Part shown: one piece after another, positions 9,177 to 17,518 of the stretch | Numbering within the stretch: position 1 is the first letter of the stretch | Layout: each line of letters starts with the position of its first letter | Origin: an uncultured Clostridia bacterium | Lineage (GTDB): Bacteria > Bacillota > Clostridia > Oscillospirales > Ruminococcaceae | NCBI GenBank assembly: GCA_947166275.1 | Contig: CAMVDP010000014.1 | Span: 1-51,516, forward strand | DNA: 51,516 nt | Direction: 5' to 3' | Position numbers and translations under genes: made by a program | Notes under the pieces: generated by a model | What the model was told of the DNA's origin: nothing | Seen by the model: the letters and a program-made list of their open reading frames with translations, nothing else | The model's database searches: none

Positions 9177-9205
9177 TTGACATTGTTTTGTCCGTGTGGT
9201 ATAAT
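9177..9205 (+). promoter_or_regulatory. Promoter of the MarR regulator
   Basis: Perfect TTGACA (9177-9182), 17-nt spacer, TATAAT (9200-9205). The leader to the start codon is about 110 nt. The gene-free stretch 8977-9322 holds only this promoter, the ybaK promoter and the leader. Confidence 0.8.
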
Positions 9206-9322
9206 TAGTTTATAAAATGTGATAACATACTTTAGTCACTTTTAGAACTGGGAAAGGAACGATCCGTCTGTCAAAGAAACATGCCTATATAGATGGACGG
9301 TGGGAAAGCACAGGTATAAACA

Positions 9323-9790
9323 ATGAGCGAAATGCATTTAAGCAACACTTTATATGGACTGTATCACACTCTGGTACGTCTTGAGACCCAGAACCTCAAA
9401 GATAATAAATACTGCTCGAACCTCACGGTCAATGAGCTTAACCTTATAGAATGTATCCGCAGCCTCACCAAGGGCAGCGAAGGACCGACAATAAGCGCTA
9501 TTGCAGCGAAGCTCGATATTACAAGGCCCTCCACAACGGTAGCTGTCAACAAGCTCGAAAACAAGGGCATCGCGACAAAGACGGAGTCCAAAAGCGACGG
9601 ACGCTCCGTGCGCGTGAAGCTCACCGCCGCCGGAGAAAAAGCATACAGCGCTCACCATTCGTTCCAGAATACGCTTATCAAGACTGCTAAACAGGAAATG
9701 AGCGAAGAGGAGTACAGATCTCTCCGCGAGTCTCTCTGCAAATTACAGGATTTTCTGGATAACAAGACAGGTCCGGACGACAATATGTAA
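9323..9790 (+). CDS. MarR-family transcriptional regulator
   Basis: 155 aa winged-helix regulator. An N-terminal dimerisation helix leads to the helix-turn-helix (about 55-85, with Ala-Ile-Ala-Ala-Lys-Leu-x-Ile-Thr-Arg-Pro-Ser) and the wing with Ser-Asp-Gly-Arg-Ser near 90-96, the conserved Asp-x-Arg of MarR proteins. A C-terminal helix closes the dimer. It lies upstream of DAHP synthase on the same strand, with a 37-bp dyad over the promoter between them, so control of that gene is plausible. The ligand is unknown. Confidence 0.9.
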   Translation: MSEMHLSNTLYGLYHTLVRLETQNLKDNKYCSNLTVNELNLIECIRSLTKGSEGPTISAIAAKLDITRPSTTVAVNKLENKGIATKTESKSDGRSVRVKLTAAGEKAYSAHHSFQNTLIKTAKQEMSEEEYRSLRESLCKLQDFLDNKTGPDDNM

Positions 9791-9810
9791 GTAAATACGC
9801 ATTACAGCTG

Positions 9811-9838
9811 TTTTACAGGCCTTGTACGGCCTGTAAAA
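9811..9838. repeat. Perfect 11-bp inverted repeat after the MarR gene
   Basis: Arms at 9811-9821 and 9828-9838 with a 6-nt loop. It lies 20 bp after the MarR stop. The T-run is before the stem and the A-run after it on the plus strand, so it lacks the layout of an intrinsic terminator. Confidence 0.6.
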
Positions 9839-9883
9839 AAATGAGACAACAGTTTAGCAGTTGAAACCGATTTTAGGTAAAAG

Positions 9884-9930
9884 CAATAAAACGTTTCGGA
9901 CTTGTTGAAACATTTTATTGATAATATAAC
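9884..9930 (+). promoter_or_regulatory. Dyad operator and promoter before DAHP synthase
   Basis: Two 14-nt arms (9884-9897 and 9907-9920) match at 13 of 14 positions around a 9-nt centre. A promoter TTGTTG (9902-9907), 17-nt spacer, TATAAC (9925-9930) overlaps the right half. A protein bound to the dyad would block RNA polymerase. The MarR protein encoded just upstream is the obvious candidate; this is inference. Confidence 0.5.
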
Positions 9931-9965
9931 AAACTAAATTTCACCCGACACAGGAGGAAAAACCA

Positions 9966-10994
9966 ATGGGCATGACATTCAACCGCAAGCTCCCGATACC
10001 GAAGCTTATCAAGGAGCTGTACCCGCTTTCCGAAGAGGTCTCAAAGATCAAGAAGGAACGCGACGAGCAGATCAAAGCGATATTCAGAGGTGAGGACAAG
10101 CGATTTATACTTATAATCGGCCCCTGCTCTGCTGACCGTGAGGACGCAGTGCTCGACTATGTTTCAAGACTCACAAAAGTACAGGACAAAGTAAAGGACA
10201 AGATCTTCATCATCCCGCGTATCTACACGGGGAAGCCCCGTACCACCGGTGAGGGCTACAAGGGTATGCTTCACCAGCCCGACCCGAACAAGAGCGAGAA
10301 TATGCTCGACGGTATAGTGGCAGTACGCCGCCTTCACACCCGCGCCATAGAGGAATCCGGGCTTGTCTGCGCTGACGAGATGCTGTACCCCGAAAACTAC
10401 CGCTATCTCTCGGATATCCTTTCGTACAACGCTGTAGGCGCACGCTCCGTCGAGAACCAGGAGCACCGCCTCGTTTCCAGCGGCGTCGAGGGTCCCGTCG
10501 GCATGAAGAACCCCACAAGCGGCGATTACTCCGTAATGCTCAACTCGATAACCGCGGCACAGAGCCCGCATATGTTCATTTACCGCGGCTGGGAGGTCGA
10601 GACCGACGGCAATCCGTATGCTCACGCTATCCTGCGCGGCTACACGAACAAGCACGGCAACGCTATCCCGAACTACCACTATGAGGATCTCAAGCTGATA
10701 TACACAATGTACAACGCTAAAAAGCTTCAGAACATGAGCGTCATCGTCGACTGCAACCACGCAAACTCCGGCAAGAAGTACGAGGAGCAGATCCGCATAG
10801 CCAAGGAAGTCCTTTACAGCAAGCGCCACAGCGATGATCTCAACGGCTTTATCAAAGGCCTCATGATCGAAAGCTACATCGAAGACGGCGCACAGAAGAT
10901 CGAGGAAGGCGTATACGGCAAGTCGATAACAGACCCGTGTCTCGGTTGGGAAAAGTCCGAAAAGCTCATATACGAGCTCGCGGACGTTCTGTGA
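9966..10994 (+). CDS. aroF: 3-deoxy-7-phosphoheptulonate synthase (DAHP synthase, type I)
   Basis: Condenses phosphoenolpyruvate with erythrose 4-phosphate, the first step of the shikimate pathway to aromatic amino acids. The 342-aa length fits the AroF/G/H class. Visible are the IIGPCSA motif (about 49-55), the RxYTGKPRTTG block that binds substrate (about 80-90), the KNPTSGDYSVM block and the VDCNHANSGK metal-binding region near 260. The start has AGGAGG. Which amino acid inhibits it cannot be told. The stop overlaps a GTG start of the next gene. The symbol is a class label, not proof of isozyme. Confidence 0.93.
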   Translation: MGMTFNRKLPIPKLIKELYPLSEEVSKIKKERDEQIKAIFRGEDKRFILIIGPCSADREDAVLDYVSRLTKVQDKVKDKIFIIPRIYTGKPRTTGEGYKGMLHQPDPNKSENMLDGIVAVRRLHTRAIEESGLVCADEMLYPENYRYLSDILSYNAVGARSVENQEHRLVSSGVEGPVGMKNPTSGDYSVMLNSITAAQSPHMFIYRGWEVETDGNPYAHAILRGYTNKHGNAIPNYHYEDLKLIYTMYNAKKLQNMSVIVDCNHANSGKKYEEQIRIAKEVLYSKRHSDDLNGFIKGLMIESYIEDGAQKIEEGVYGKSITDPCLGWEKSEKLIYELADVL

Positions 10995-11944
10995 TCATTC
11001 TGTCCATGCAGTTTCCCGAGGATGTAAGGAGCGCCGCCGAGCACAGGGCGGAGCAGCTTGACCGCAAGCTCCTCGCAAAAGCGGCGTCGGATATGTCTCT
11101 GCGTTACCGCGAAGAGAAGGCTGACGGCTCTGTCATCGTCGGCAGTGACATACAGGCCGCGGCGTACTCCGTAGTGCGTATGCCCGCAACATTTGCCGCG
11201 ATAGGCAGAGCGCTCGGACTGTCACTTGCCTGCTGCAGCTGCGATATCCGCAGCTGCGCGGATGTCGGAGCGGGTACAGGCGCCGGAGCACTTGCGGCAT
11301 CAATGCTCATCGATGATATCGGAGAGATGTGCTGCTTCGAACGCGTTCAGGCAATGCGCAGACTCGGCAGTGAGCTTGTGAGCGACGCCGCGTGGCTGGA
11401 CTTCGATGTTACAAGCGACGTGCTGCCGCACAGCTTCGACCTTGTGATCGCCGGGTATGTACTCAACGAACTCACAGACGCACAGCGCGGCAAGACTGTG
11501 CTGTCGCTCTGGGAAAAGACAGACGGAATGCTGTTGATAGCCGAGCCCGGCACCATGAAAGGATACCGTAACATTCTGGCGGCGCGGTCTCTGCTGATCG
11601 GACAGGGTGCTGTGATCGCCGCTCCATGTCCGGCTGTCGCGGAGTGTCCGCTTCCGGAAGACGACTGGTGCCATTTCACCGCGAGAGCTGCGCGCTCAAA
11701 GCTGCACAAGCAGCTTAAAGGAGGCGAAGTTCCCTACGAGGACGAGAAGTTCTCATTCCTTGCCGCCGTGAAAAGCGGAGCAAAGCCGTGCTCCTGCCGC
11801 GTACTGCGGCATCCGGATATCGCGAGCGGTATGATAACGCTTCACACCTGCGGCACCGACGGTATCGGCGATATAAAGCTGACACGTTCGTCAAAGCACT
11901 TCAAGGAAGCGCGGAAAACGGACTGCGGCGACAGCTTCGAATAA
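10991..11944 (+). CDS. Rsm22-type small-subunit rRNA methyltransferase-like protein
   Basis: About 317 aa. A SAM-binding VGAGTGAG motif is followed by a Leu-Asn-Glu-Leu stretch and, near 210-235, by a Cys-x5-Cys-Pro-Leu...Asp-Trp-Cys-His-Phe block with an Arg and a Glu-Asp-Glu-Lys-Phe-Ser motif. These are hallmarks of the Rsm22/METTL17 family, whose Cys residues bind an Fe-S cluster in characterised mitochondrial members. The GTG at 10991 overlaps the aroF stop (GTGA); an ATG at 11006 is the alternative start. The role in bacteria is not well established. Confidence 0.8.
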   Translation: MIILSMQFPEDVRSAAEHRAEQLDRKLLAKAASDMSLRYREEKADGSVIVGSDIQAAAYSVVRMPATFAAIGRALGLSLACCSCDIRSCADVGAGTGAGALAASMLIDDIGEMCCFERVQAMRRLGSELVSDAAWLDFDVTSDVLPHSFDLVIAGYVLNELTDAQRGKTVLSLWEKTDGMLLIAEPGTMKGYRNILAARSLLIGQGAVIAAPCPAVAECPLPEDDWCHFTARAARSKLHKQLKGGEVPYEDEKFSFLAAVKSGAKPCSCRVLRHPDIASGMITLHTCGTDGIGDIKLTRSSKHFKEARKTDCGDSFE

Positions 11945-11950
11945 AAACAA

Positions 11951-11981
11951 AGACTGCGTGATATGCTCACGCGGTCTTTTT
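11951..11981 (+). terminator. Intrinsic terminator after the methyltransferase gene
   Basis: An 11-bp stem (11951-11961 with 11967-11977, one G-U pair), 5-nt loop, then a run of T. It ends the MarR/aroF transcript. Confidence 0.8.
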
Positions 11982-12016
11982 CTGTAAAAAAGACCTTGTA
12001 CTGTTCTGCCATATCG

Positions 12017-12045
12017 TTGACATTTCAGGCAAAATGTTATATAAT
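12017..12045 (+). promoter_or_regulatory. Promoter of the GH3-phosphatase operon
   Basis: Perfect TTGACA (12017-12022), 17-nt spacer, TATAAT (12040-12045). Confidence 0.8.
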
Positions 12046-12122
12046 AGAATTATTCGGAAACGGGAGAAGCTGTTACCTGCACTCGGAACAGCCGCAGAAA
12101 ATTTATGAAAATAGGAGCTCAC

Positions 12123-13739
12123 ATGGAAAAGATCACTGATGAACTTATGTCGCTATGTGTCGAAGCCGATAAGGTGAACCGCGACAATCTGATGACGATA
12201 CTGTCGGACAGCCGTGATACCGAATTCGGACAAAAATACGGTTTCGGCGGGATAAAAAGCGTTGAAGAATACAAAAGCCGCGTGCCGATAATGGAGTACG
12301 CAGACCTCAAGGATTACATAGACCGCATGATGAAGGGCGAGCAGAACGTGCTCACAACATATCATGTCGACAAGTACTGCAGCACATCGGGGACCACGGG
12401 CGTATCGAAGTATCTGCCGAAATCCGACCTTGAGCTGGAAAAGGAAGGTACGCTCACGGAAGACCCGAAGAAGCTGTTCCTCAGCGAATACAACGGAAAG
12501 AGACTTATGCTCAGCTCCTACAGAACATACCCCGCAGTACCCGGAAGCCGCGTATTTCTGATATCCGAGATGTTCTACAAATACCTGCTTGATTCGGGAA
12601 ATATGGAGATCGACAAGTATATCGGCGGCAAGGATCTTTTCTTTGTACCCTGCGAATGCAGTGACATGATCTACGCCAAGGCTTATGCGGCTCTCGCGTC
12701 CGAAGAGCTCCAGGTGCTCGAATCCACGTTCCTGTATGAGATGCTCAACTTCTTCGGCTACATCAAGGAAAACTGGCGAAAGATCGTTGACGACATACGC
12801 GCACACAGACTACCGGAAAATCTGTCGGTACCGCAGGGAACAAAGGATTTCCTGCTGTCTGTGAACGTCCCGGAGGAGAGACTGAAAAAGGTCGAAGTAG
12901 AGTGCTCAAAGGGCTTTGCCAATATTGCGAAGCGTCTCTGGCCGCACCTTGAGCTGCTCAACGGCATCGGCAACAAGTACTATCTGACCGAGGATGCGGC
13001 ACTGTCGGAGTATGTCGGTGACATTCCAAGACAGTATTACTGCTATTGCAGCTCGGAAAGCCTTATCGGTATTCCTCCGCGGCTCAATGAATACAACTAC
13101 GTAATGGTCCTCCGGACGGGATTTTTCGAGTTCCTGCCGTATATGGCGGAAGACAGCGTGACATATCAGCCTCATGAGCTGAAGATCGGCGGACTGTACG
13201 AGCCGGTCATAACGAACTTCTCCGGACTGTACAGATACCGCCTCGGCGATATCATCAAGGTGAACGGCTTCATAGGAAAGAGCCCGGTCATAGAGTTCAT
13301 GTTCCGCAAGGGTCAGGTGCTCAACATAGCCGGTGAAAAGATAGACACCCGCCAGCTTGAGCAGGCAGTGTACGGGCTCCGCGAGCACGGTCTCGAAGTG
13401 GAGAAATACTGCGTCGGCGCAGTACTCGAACATATCCCGGGAAGATACTTCTCCGTAATGGCAGTGGGCAGCGAGACCGACATCACAGATGAAGCTGCCG
13501 CAGCGCTGCTCGATGAGTCGCTCAAGCTCAACAGTCCCGATTACAAAGAGCTCCGTGAGATGGGACAGATAGGCGCTCCCGCCGTGATGCTGTGCGGCAC
13601 AGAAGAATATGAACGCTTCAACAAGCTGACAACTTCGGAAAACAAACGAACCCACGGCAAAGCAAAACACATATATCCAATGGAGGTACCGGAAGAAAAA
13701 TGGGTACAAATAATACAGGAAATACGTCAAGGAAAATAA
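12123..13739 (+). CDS. GH3 family acyl-adenylate amido synthetase
   Basis: A member of the GH3 family of the ANL adenylating enzymes, which in plants join acyl acids to amino acids. About 538 aa, the full family length. The ATP-binding motif STSGTTGVSKYLP is near residue 86. The middle has the TNFSGLYRYRLGD motif, and the C-terminal mobile domain carries Gly-Glu-Lys-Ile-Asp and a basic Lys-x-x-Arg-x-His-Gly-Lys-Ala-Lys stretch. An upstream ATG (12105) is possible, but AGGAG precedes the ATG at 12123. The last 40 bases overlap the SpoIIE-type gene, so the two are translationally linked. The substrate in bacteria is unknown. Confidence 0.88.
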   Translation: MEKITDELMSLCVEADKVNRDNLMTILSDSRDTEFGQKYGFGGIKSVEEYKSRVPIMEYADLKDYIDRMMKGEQNVLTTYHVDKYCSTSGTTGVSKYLPKSDLELEKEGTLTEDPKKLFLSEYNGKRLMLSSYRTYPAVPGSRVFLISEMFYKYLLDSGNMEIDKYIGGKDLFFVPCECSDMIYAKAYAALASEELQVLESTFLYEMLNFFGYIKENWRKIVDDIRAHRLPENLSVPQGTKDFLLSVNVPEERLKKVEVECSKGFANIAKRLWPHLELLNGIGNKYYLTEDAALSEYVGDIPRQYYCYCSSESLIGIPPRLNEYNYVMVLRTGFFEFLPYMAEDSVTYQPHELKIGGLYEPVITNFSGLYRYRLGDIIKVNGFIGKSPVIEFMFRKGQVLNIAGEKIDTRQLEQAVYGLREHGLEVEKYCVGAVLEHIPGRYFSVMAVGSETDITDEAAAALLDESLKLNSPDYKELREMGQIGAPAVMLCGTEEYERFNKLTTSENKRTHGKAKHIYPMEVPEEKWVQIIQEIRQGK

Positions 13740-15421
13740 AATTCGGACTTGCGCCGAAATTTGTCATCGGTATGATATTGATCGTCCTGTGCGTAACGAC
13801 CGCAGCGATCATCGTAGGTACGAGGACATACGAGAATTCCACATCCGAGCATTACAACACTGTCGCGTATCAGACCGCCCATGTCGCATCAGGATATTTC
13901 ACCGAGCAGGAGCTTCGTGACTATGCTTCGCTCGTGGCAAGATACAGCAAGGGCGAGGCAGATATATCGGAGATCGACGCTGTCACCAATAGCGACAGAT
14001 ATAAGGAAATATTCGAATATATCGACAAGCTTCGTAGTCGCATGGGCGCGAACGACATATTCGTAAGCTGGTGCGACTATGACGAGCTTCTCGCGTATAC
14101 TCCCGAAAAGGCTGAGGCAAAGGAATGGAACCCGATAGTCTACATCATGGACAGCTACTTCGATCCGAGCCTGCAGTTCCTTATGGGAAACAAGGGAACG
14201 GTATATCCCGATTACAGGGAGGATATCGCCTGGTCAGTAGTAAACGGCAAGCCGTTCGAGAAAAAGATAATAACCGACTATCAGTTCGGACATATCCTCA
14301 CAGCATCTTATCCCGTTGCATTCAACGGCGAAACGGTGGCATTCATCTCCGTCGAAATACCTATGCTCACCCTCGAAAGCGATATCTCAAATTACATCAT
14401 TCACGTGCTCATAGCATCAGGTATCGTAATGACCATACTGCTCGCGGCAGGTATAATATTCGTCGTGCAGGCCATGATAAAACCCATAGGGACCGTAGCG
14501 CTGGAAGCCGACAAATTCGTCGGCAGCGACGCGGAGATCTCCGACAAGCTCGGCATGATCAAGACCCATGACGAGATCCAGCTGCTGAGCCAGAGCATCC
14601 TGCGCATGGAGATCGATATCAAGGACTACATCGAGAACATCACTAAAATAACCGCCGAAAAGGAGCGTATCGGCGCAGAGCTCAATGTCGCAACACAGAT
14701 CCAGGCAGATATGCTCCCGTCCATATTCCCGCCATTCCCGGACCGCAATGAGTTCGATATCTTCGCGACAATGACTCCCGCTAAAGAGGTCGGCGGTGAT
14801 TTCTATGACTTCTTCCTGATCGACGACGACCACATAGCAATGGTCATGGCAGACGTTTCCGGCAAGGGAGTTCCCGCCGCGCTCTTCATGGTCATCGCAA
14901 AAACGCTTATCAAAAACCACGCACAGCTCGGTGAGCTGTCCCCCGCGAAGGTACTTATGAGAGCGAACGAACAGCTCTGCGAGGGCAACGAAGCGGAGCT
15001 CTTCGTCACAGTATGGCTCGGCATTCTCGAAATATCCACCGGCAAAGGCAAAGCTGCCAACGCCGGTCACGAGCACCCGACATTACGCCGCAAGGGCGGA
15101 AAATACGAGCTCGTTGAATACCGCCACTCCCCCGCAGTCGCGACAATGGACGGCATACGCTTCAAGGAGCACGATTTTGAGCTTCACCCCGGCGACAGCC
15201 TGTTCGTATACACGGACGGCGTTGCCGAAGCCACGAACTCGCAGAACGAGCTCTACGGCACGGAAAGAATGCTCGACGCACTGAACAAAGACCCGAATGC
15301 TTCTCCTAAGACCATACTCGAGAACGTGAAGAGATCTGTCGATGAATTCGTAGGCGAAGCACCACAGTTTGACGACATAACCATGCTCGGATTTACATAC
15401 TTCGGAACGGAGGCGACCTGA
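13700..15421 (+). CDS. Membrane sensor SpoIIE-type PP2C phosphatase
   Basis: 573 aa. A transmembrane helix (about 14-36), an extracytoplasmic sensor region of about 190 residues, a second helix (about 230-255) and a HAMP-like linker lead to a C-terminal PP2C domain. The catalytic metal sites are visible in the GGDFYDFF and ADVSGKGVPAAL motifs, GHEHP, DGVAEA and the final DDITML. Such proteins dephosphorylate anti-anti-sigma factors to switch sigma or other outputs. The gene starts inside the GH3 gene and its stop overlaps the start of the ATPase gene, so the three form one unit. Confidence 0.92.
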   Translation: MGTNNTGNTSRKIKFGLAPKFVIGMILIVLCVTTAAIIVGTRTYENSTSEHYNTVAYQTAHVASGYFTEQELRDYASLVARYSKGEADISEIDAVTNSDRYKEIFEYIDKLRSRMGANDIFVSWCDYDELLAYTPEKAEAKEWNPIVYIMDSYFDPSLQFLMGNKGTVYPDYREDIAWSVVNGKPFEKKIITDYQFGHILTASYPVAFNGETVAFISVEIPMLTLESDISNYIIHVLIASGIVMTILLAAGIIFVVQAMIKPIGTVALEADKFVGSDAEISDKLGMIKTHDEIQLLSQSILRMEIDIKDYIENITKITAEKERIGAELNVATQIQADMLPSIFPPFPDRNEFDIFATMTPAKEVGGDFYDFFLIDDDHIAMVMADVSGKGVPAALFMVIAKTLIKNHAQLGELSPAKVLMRANEQLCEGNEAELFVTVWLGILEISTGKGKAANAGHEHPTLRRKGGKYELVEYRHSPAVATMDGIRFKEHDFELHPGDSLFVYTDGVAEATNSQNELYGTERMLDALNKDPNASPKTILENVKRSVDEFVGEAPQFDDITMLGFTYFGTEAT

Positions 15422-15831
15422 TGAAAGAGCTTGTGACAGACGCTAAAACAGAAAACCTTGATACTGTTATCGCGTTTGTGGAGGAACAGCTCGAAGGGAT
15501 CGACTGCCCTATGAAAACGACCGCGCAGATAGATGTCGCAGTCGAAGAGATCTTCGTGAATATCGCTCACTACGCCTATGCTCCCGGAGAGGGCACCGCG
15601 ACAATACAGGTGACAGTGACCGAAGAGCCTCCGTCTGTCAGTATAACGTTCATCGACAGCGGAACGCCGTATGACCCGCTTGCGAAGCCCGATCCGGATG
15701 TAACGCTTTCCGTGGCGGAAAGAAAGATAGGCGGTCTCGGTATTTTCATGGTCAAGAAAAGCATGGACGATGTTGCATATGAATACAAGGACGGTCATAA
15801 CATTTTCACGATAAGAAAAAATATTCCCTGA
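15421..15831 (+). CDS. Anti-sigma-factor-like ATPase (RsbW/SpoIIAB type)
   Basis: 136-aa GHKL ATPase of the HATPase_c_2 kind, the kinase partner in partner-switching. The N box is Val-Glu-Glu-Ile-Phe-Val-Asn-Ile, followed by the G1 motif Asp-Ser-Gly-x-Pro-Tyr-Asp-Pro and the G2 motif Gly-Gly-Leu-Gly-Ile-Phe. Its start codon overlaps the phosphatase stop (CTGATG). No gene for the STAS anti-anti-sigma partner or a sigma factor is adjacent, so the target must be elsewhere. Confidence 0.9.
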   Translation: MKELVTDAKTENLDTVIAFVEEQLEGIDCPMKTTAQIDVAVEEIFVNIAHYAYAPGEGTATIQVTVTEEPPSVSITFIDSGTPYDPLAKPDPDVTLSVAERKIGGLGIFMVKKSMDDVAYEYKDGHNIFTIRKNIP

Positions 15832-15837
15832 CACAGC

Positions 15838-15871
15838 AAAAACGGACGGTTATCAGAACCGTCCGTTTTTT
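15838..15871. terminator. Bidirectional terminator between converging operons
   Basis: A perfect 11-bp stem (15841-15851 with 15857-15867), 5-nt loop, T-run on the right and A-run on the left, so it can act in both directions. Confidence 0.9.
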
Positions 15872-15877
15872 ATTTGG

Positions 15878-17518
15878 TCACATATCGTATGTCTTTATCA
15901 CTGCACGCCCGTCGATGTCCAGCGACAGTATCAGTTCTCTGCCGTTATACTCTGCGGCAAGCACTGTCGCGCCCCGCAGTTTCGTCATATAATTGTAAAG
16001 TTCATGCTGCTCATCGCCGTACTCGCCCATATCATCGGATGTGAACAGCACTCCGCCGCAGAGCGTATTGATCTCGGCAAGGCTGCGGCGCTGCTCTTTT
16101 GACATGCTGGTGTCCGTATCGCGGAGCATGAACACATCAGGGTCGTTTATAAACGCGCGCCCGTTGAGCTGACGGCGGAATACCGAGTTCAGCATGCTGT
16201 ACTTTGTGCTCGGGCGCTCACGGTGAAGCACCTGCATATATGTCTTGCCGTCCCACTCTGGTGTAACGTCTGTGCCGATGCGGCAGTAATCGACCTTACC
16301 GAACGCTGACGCGAGGGGCACTCCGCAGCCGAGTATCTTCGCTGTTCCGGCGCACTCACGCAGGAAATCCATTCCATCCGCCATTATCATGCCTCGGGTC
16401 TTGTCACGCCTTGGCAGTATACATGCCGCGTACAGGAAGTCGAGCTTCAGCAGTCCGAATCCCCATTCCTCGGTAACGGTACGGAACACTCCGCGCAGGT
16501 ATTCGCGGACTTCATCGTTGTAGATGTCCAGCGCGTACGAGCCGCTCCAGTTGCTTCCCGCACGCACCGGCTCTCCATTTTCATTACGCAGCAGCCAATC
16601 GGGATGATCACGGTAAATTTCAGACTTTTCCTCGCATACGAACGGTGCGAGCCACAGTCCCGCGGTAAGTCCGCGCTCGCGTATCATATCCGCGACGGGC
16701 TTCATACCGTTCGGGAATTTCGACATATCTATGCTGAGCCAGTCGCCTACGGCAGTCTGATAACCGTCATCTATCTGGAATATCGCAGCATCAAAACCGC
16801 TCCCCTCCATACCCTCAAGGTCGGTCGTTATGCAGCGCTCGTTGATATCCTGATAATGCCTGTACCAGCTCGTGTAGCCGCACACATGTCCGCGGTACTT
16901 CGGCGCTATGCCGAGCCATGCGAAATACCCGTCAAAGACTTCCTTTTCAGTGCCGCTCCCTATGTACAGAGAGAGCCCGTCGTAGCTGTTCTTCACGAAC
17001 AGTCCGGAGCAGTCCTTCTCCGCCGTTACGGTACGCTTTACCGTGTCGGTCTTTATCTGCGTGAAGCCGCAGTCCTCGTTGAGCGAGCCAATAAAGTCAT
17101 ACATACCGTCGTCGCGCTTCACATAACCGTACGACCAACCGTGCATGCTTCCTTTTTTACGGCTGTACTTCGAAAAAGTATAGTCTCCGTAAGCCTCGAA
17201 GGCATACTTACCGTTCACGAGCTCCGGTATATGGTCTATACCGCGTATCCTGCCGCTCGTATCATGCTCGAAGCTGTCGGTCCATGACTGATAGCCGTTG
17301 AGGAATATACGATCGGTCTCGGCAAAGTCGTACTCGAACTCCGCGGCAAGCTTGACTATTTCTATCTCGCTTTTGGTTTTCAGCGAAACCGTGAGAGTCT
17401 CGTTATTTTCGCGTATATCAAGAGAAAGCCGGTTATTGCTCACGCTCTCCGCAGTGGTGACAGTATAGCCCCTGCCGTTCACACGGTAAGCAAATCTGAC
17501 ATTTGTAAGCTTAAGCAT
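15878..17518 (-). CDS. Alpha-galactosidase, GH36 family
   Basis: 546 aa, likely cytoplasmic because no signal peptide is seen. It would release galactose from raffinose-type or melibiose-like sugars. An N-terminal beta-sandwich region (about 1-200) precedes the (beta/alpha)8 barrel. The barrel shows the Asp-Asp-Gly-Tyr-Gln motif near 250, the nucleophile in Lys358-Leu-Asp360 and the likely acid/base Asp417 in the Arg-Ile-Gly-Thr-Asp block. The start overlaps the stop of the symporter gene by 8 bp. Linkage to the GPH symporter supports uptake and hydrolysis of a galactoside. Confidence 0.88.
   Translation of the reverse strand: MLKLTNVRFAYRVNGRGYTVTTAESVSNNRLSLDIRENNETLTVSLKTKSEIEIVKLAAEFEYDFAETDRIFLNGYQSWTDSFEHDTSGRIRGIDHIPELVNGKYAFEAYGDYTFSKYSRKKGSMHGWSYGYVKRDDGMYDFIGSLNEDCGFTQIKTDTVKRTVTAEKDCSGLFVKNSYDGLSLYIGSGTEKEVFDGYFAWLGIAPKYRGHVCGYTSWYRHYQDINERCITTDLEGMEGSGFDAAIFQIDDGYQTAVGDWLSIDMSKFPNGMKPVADMIRERGLTAGLWLAPFVCEEKSEIYRDHPDWLLRNENGEPVRAGSNWSGSYALDIYNDEVREYLRGVFRTVTEEWGFGLLKLDFLYAACILPRRDKTRGMIMADGMDFLRECAGTAKILGCGVPLASAFGKVDYCRIGTDVTPEWDGKTYMQVLHRERPSTKYSMLNSVFRRQLNGRAFINDPDVFMLRDTDTSMSKEQRRSLAEINTLCGGVLFTSDDMGEYGDEQHELYNYMTKLRGATVLAAEYNGRELILSLDIDGRAVIKTYDM

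Noticed and set aside
9811-9838. Inverted repeat after the MarR gene as terminator
   Set aside because: T and A runs are on the wrong sides for an intrinsic terminator on either strand.
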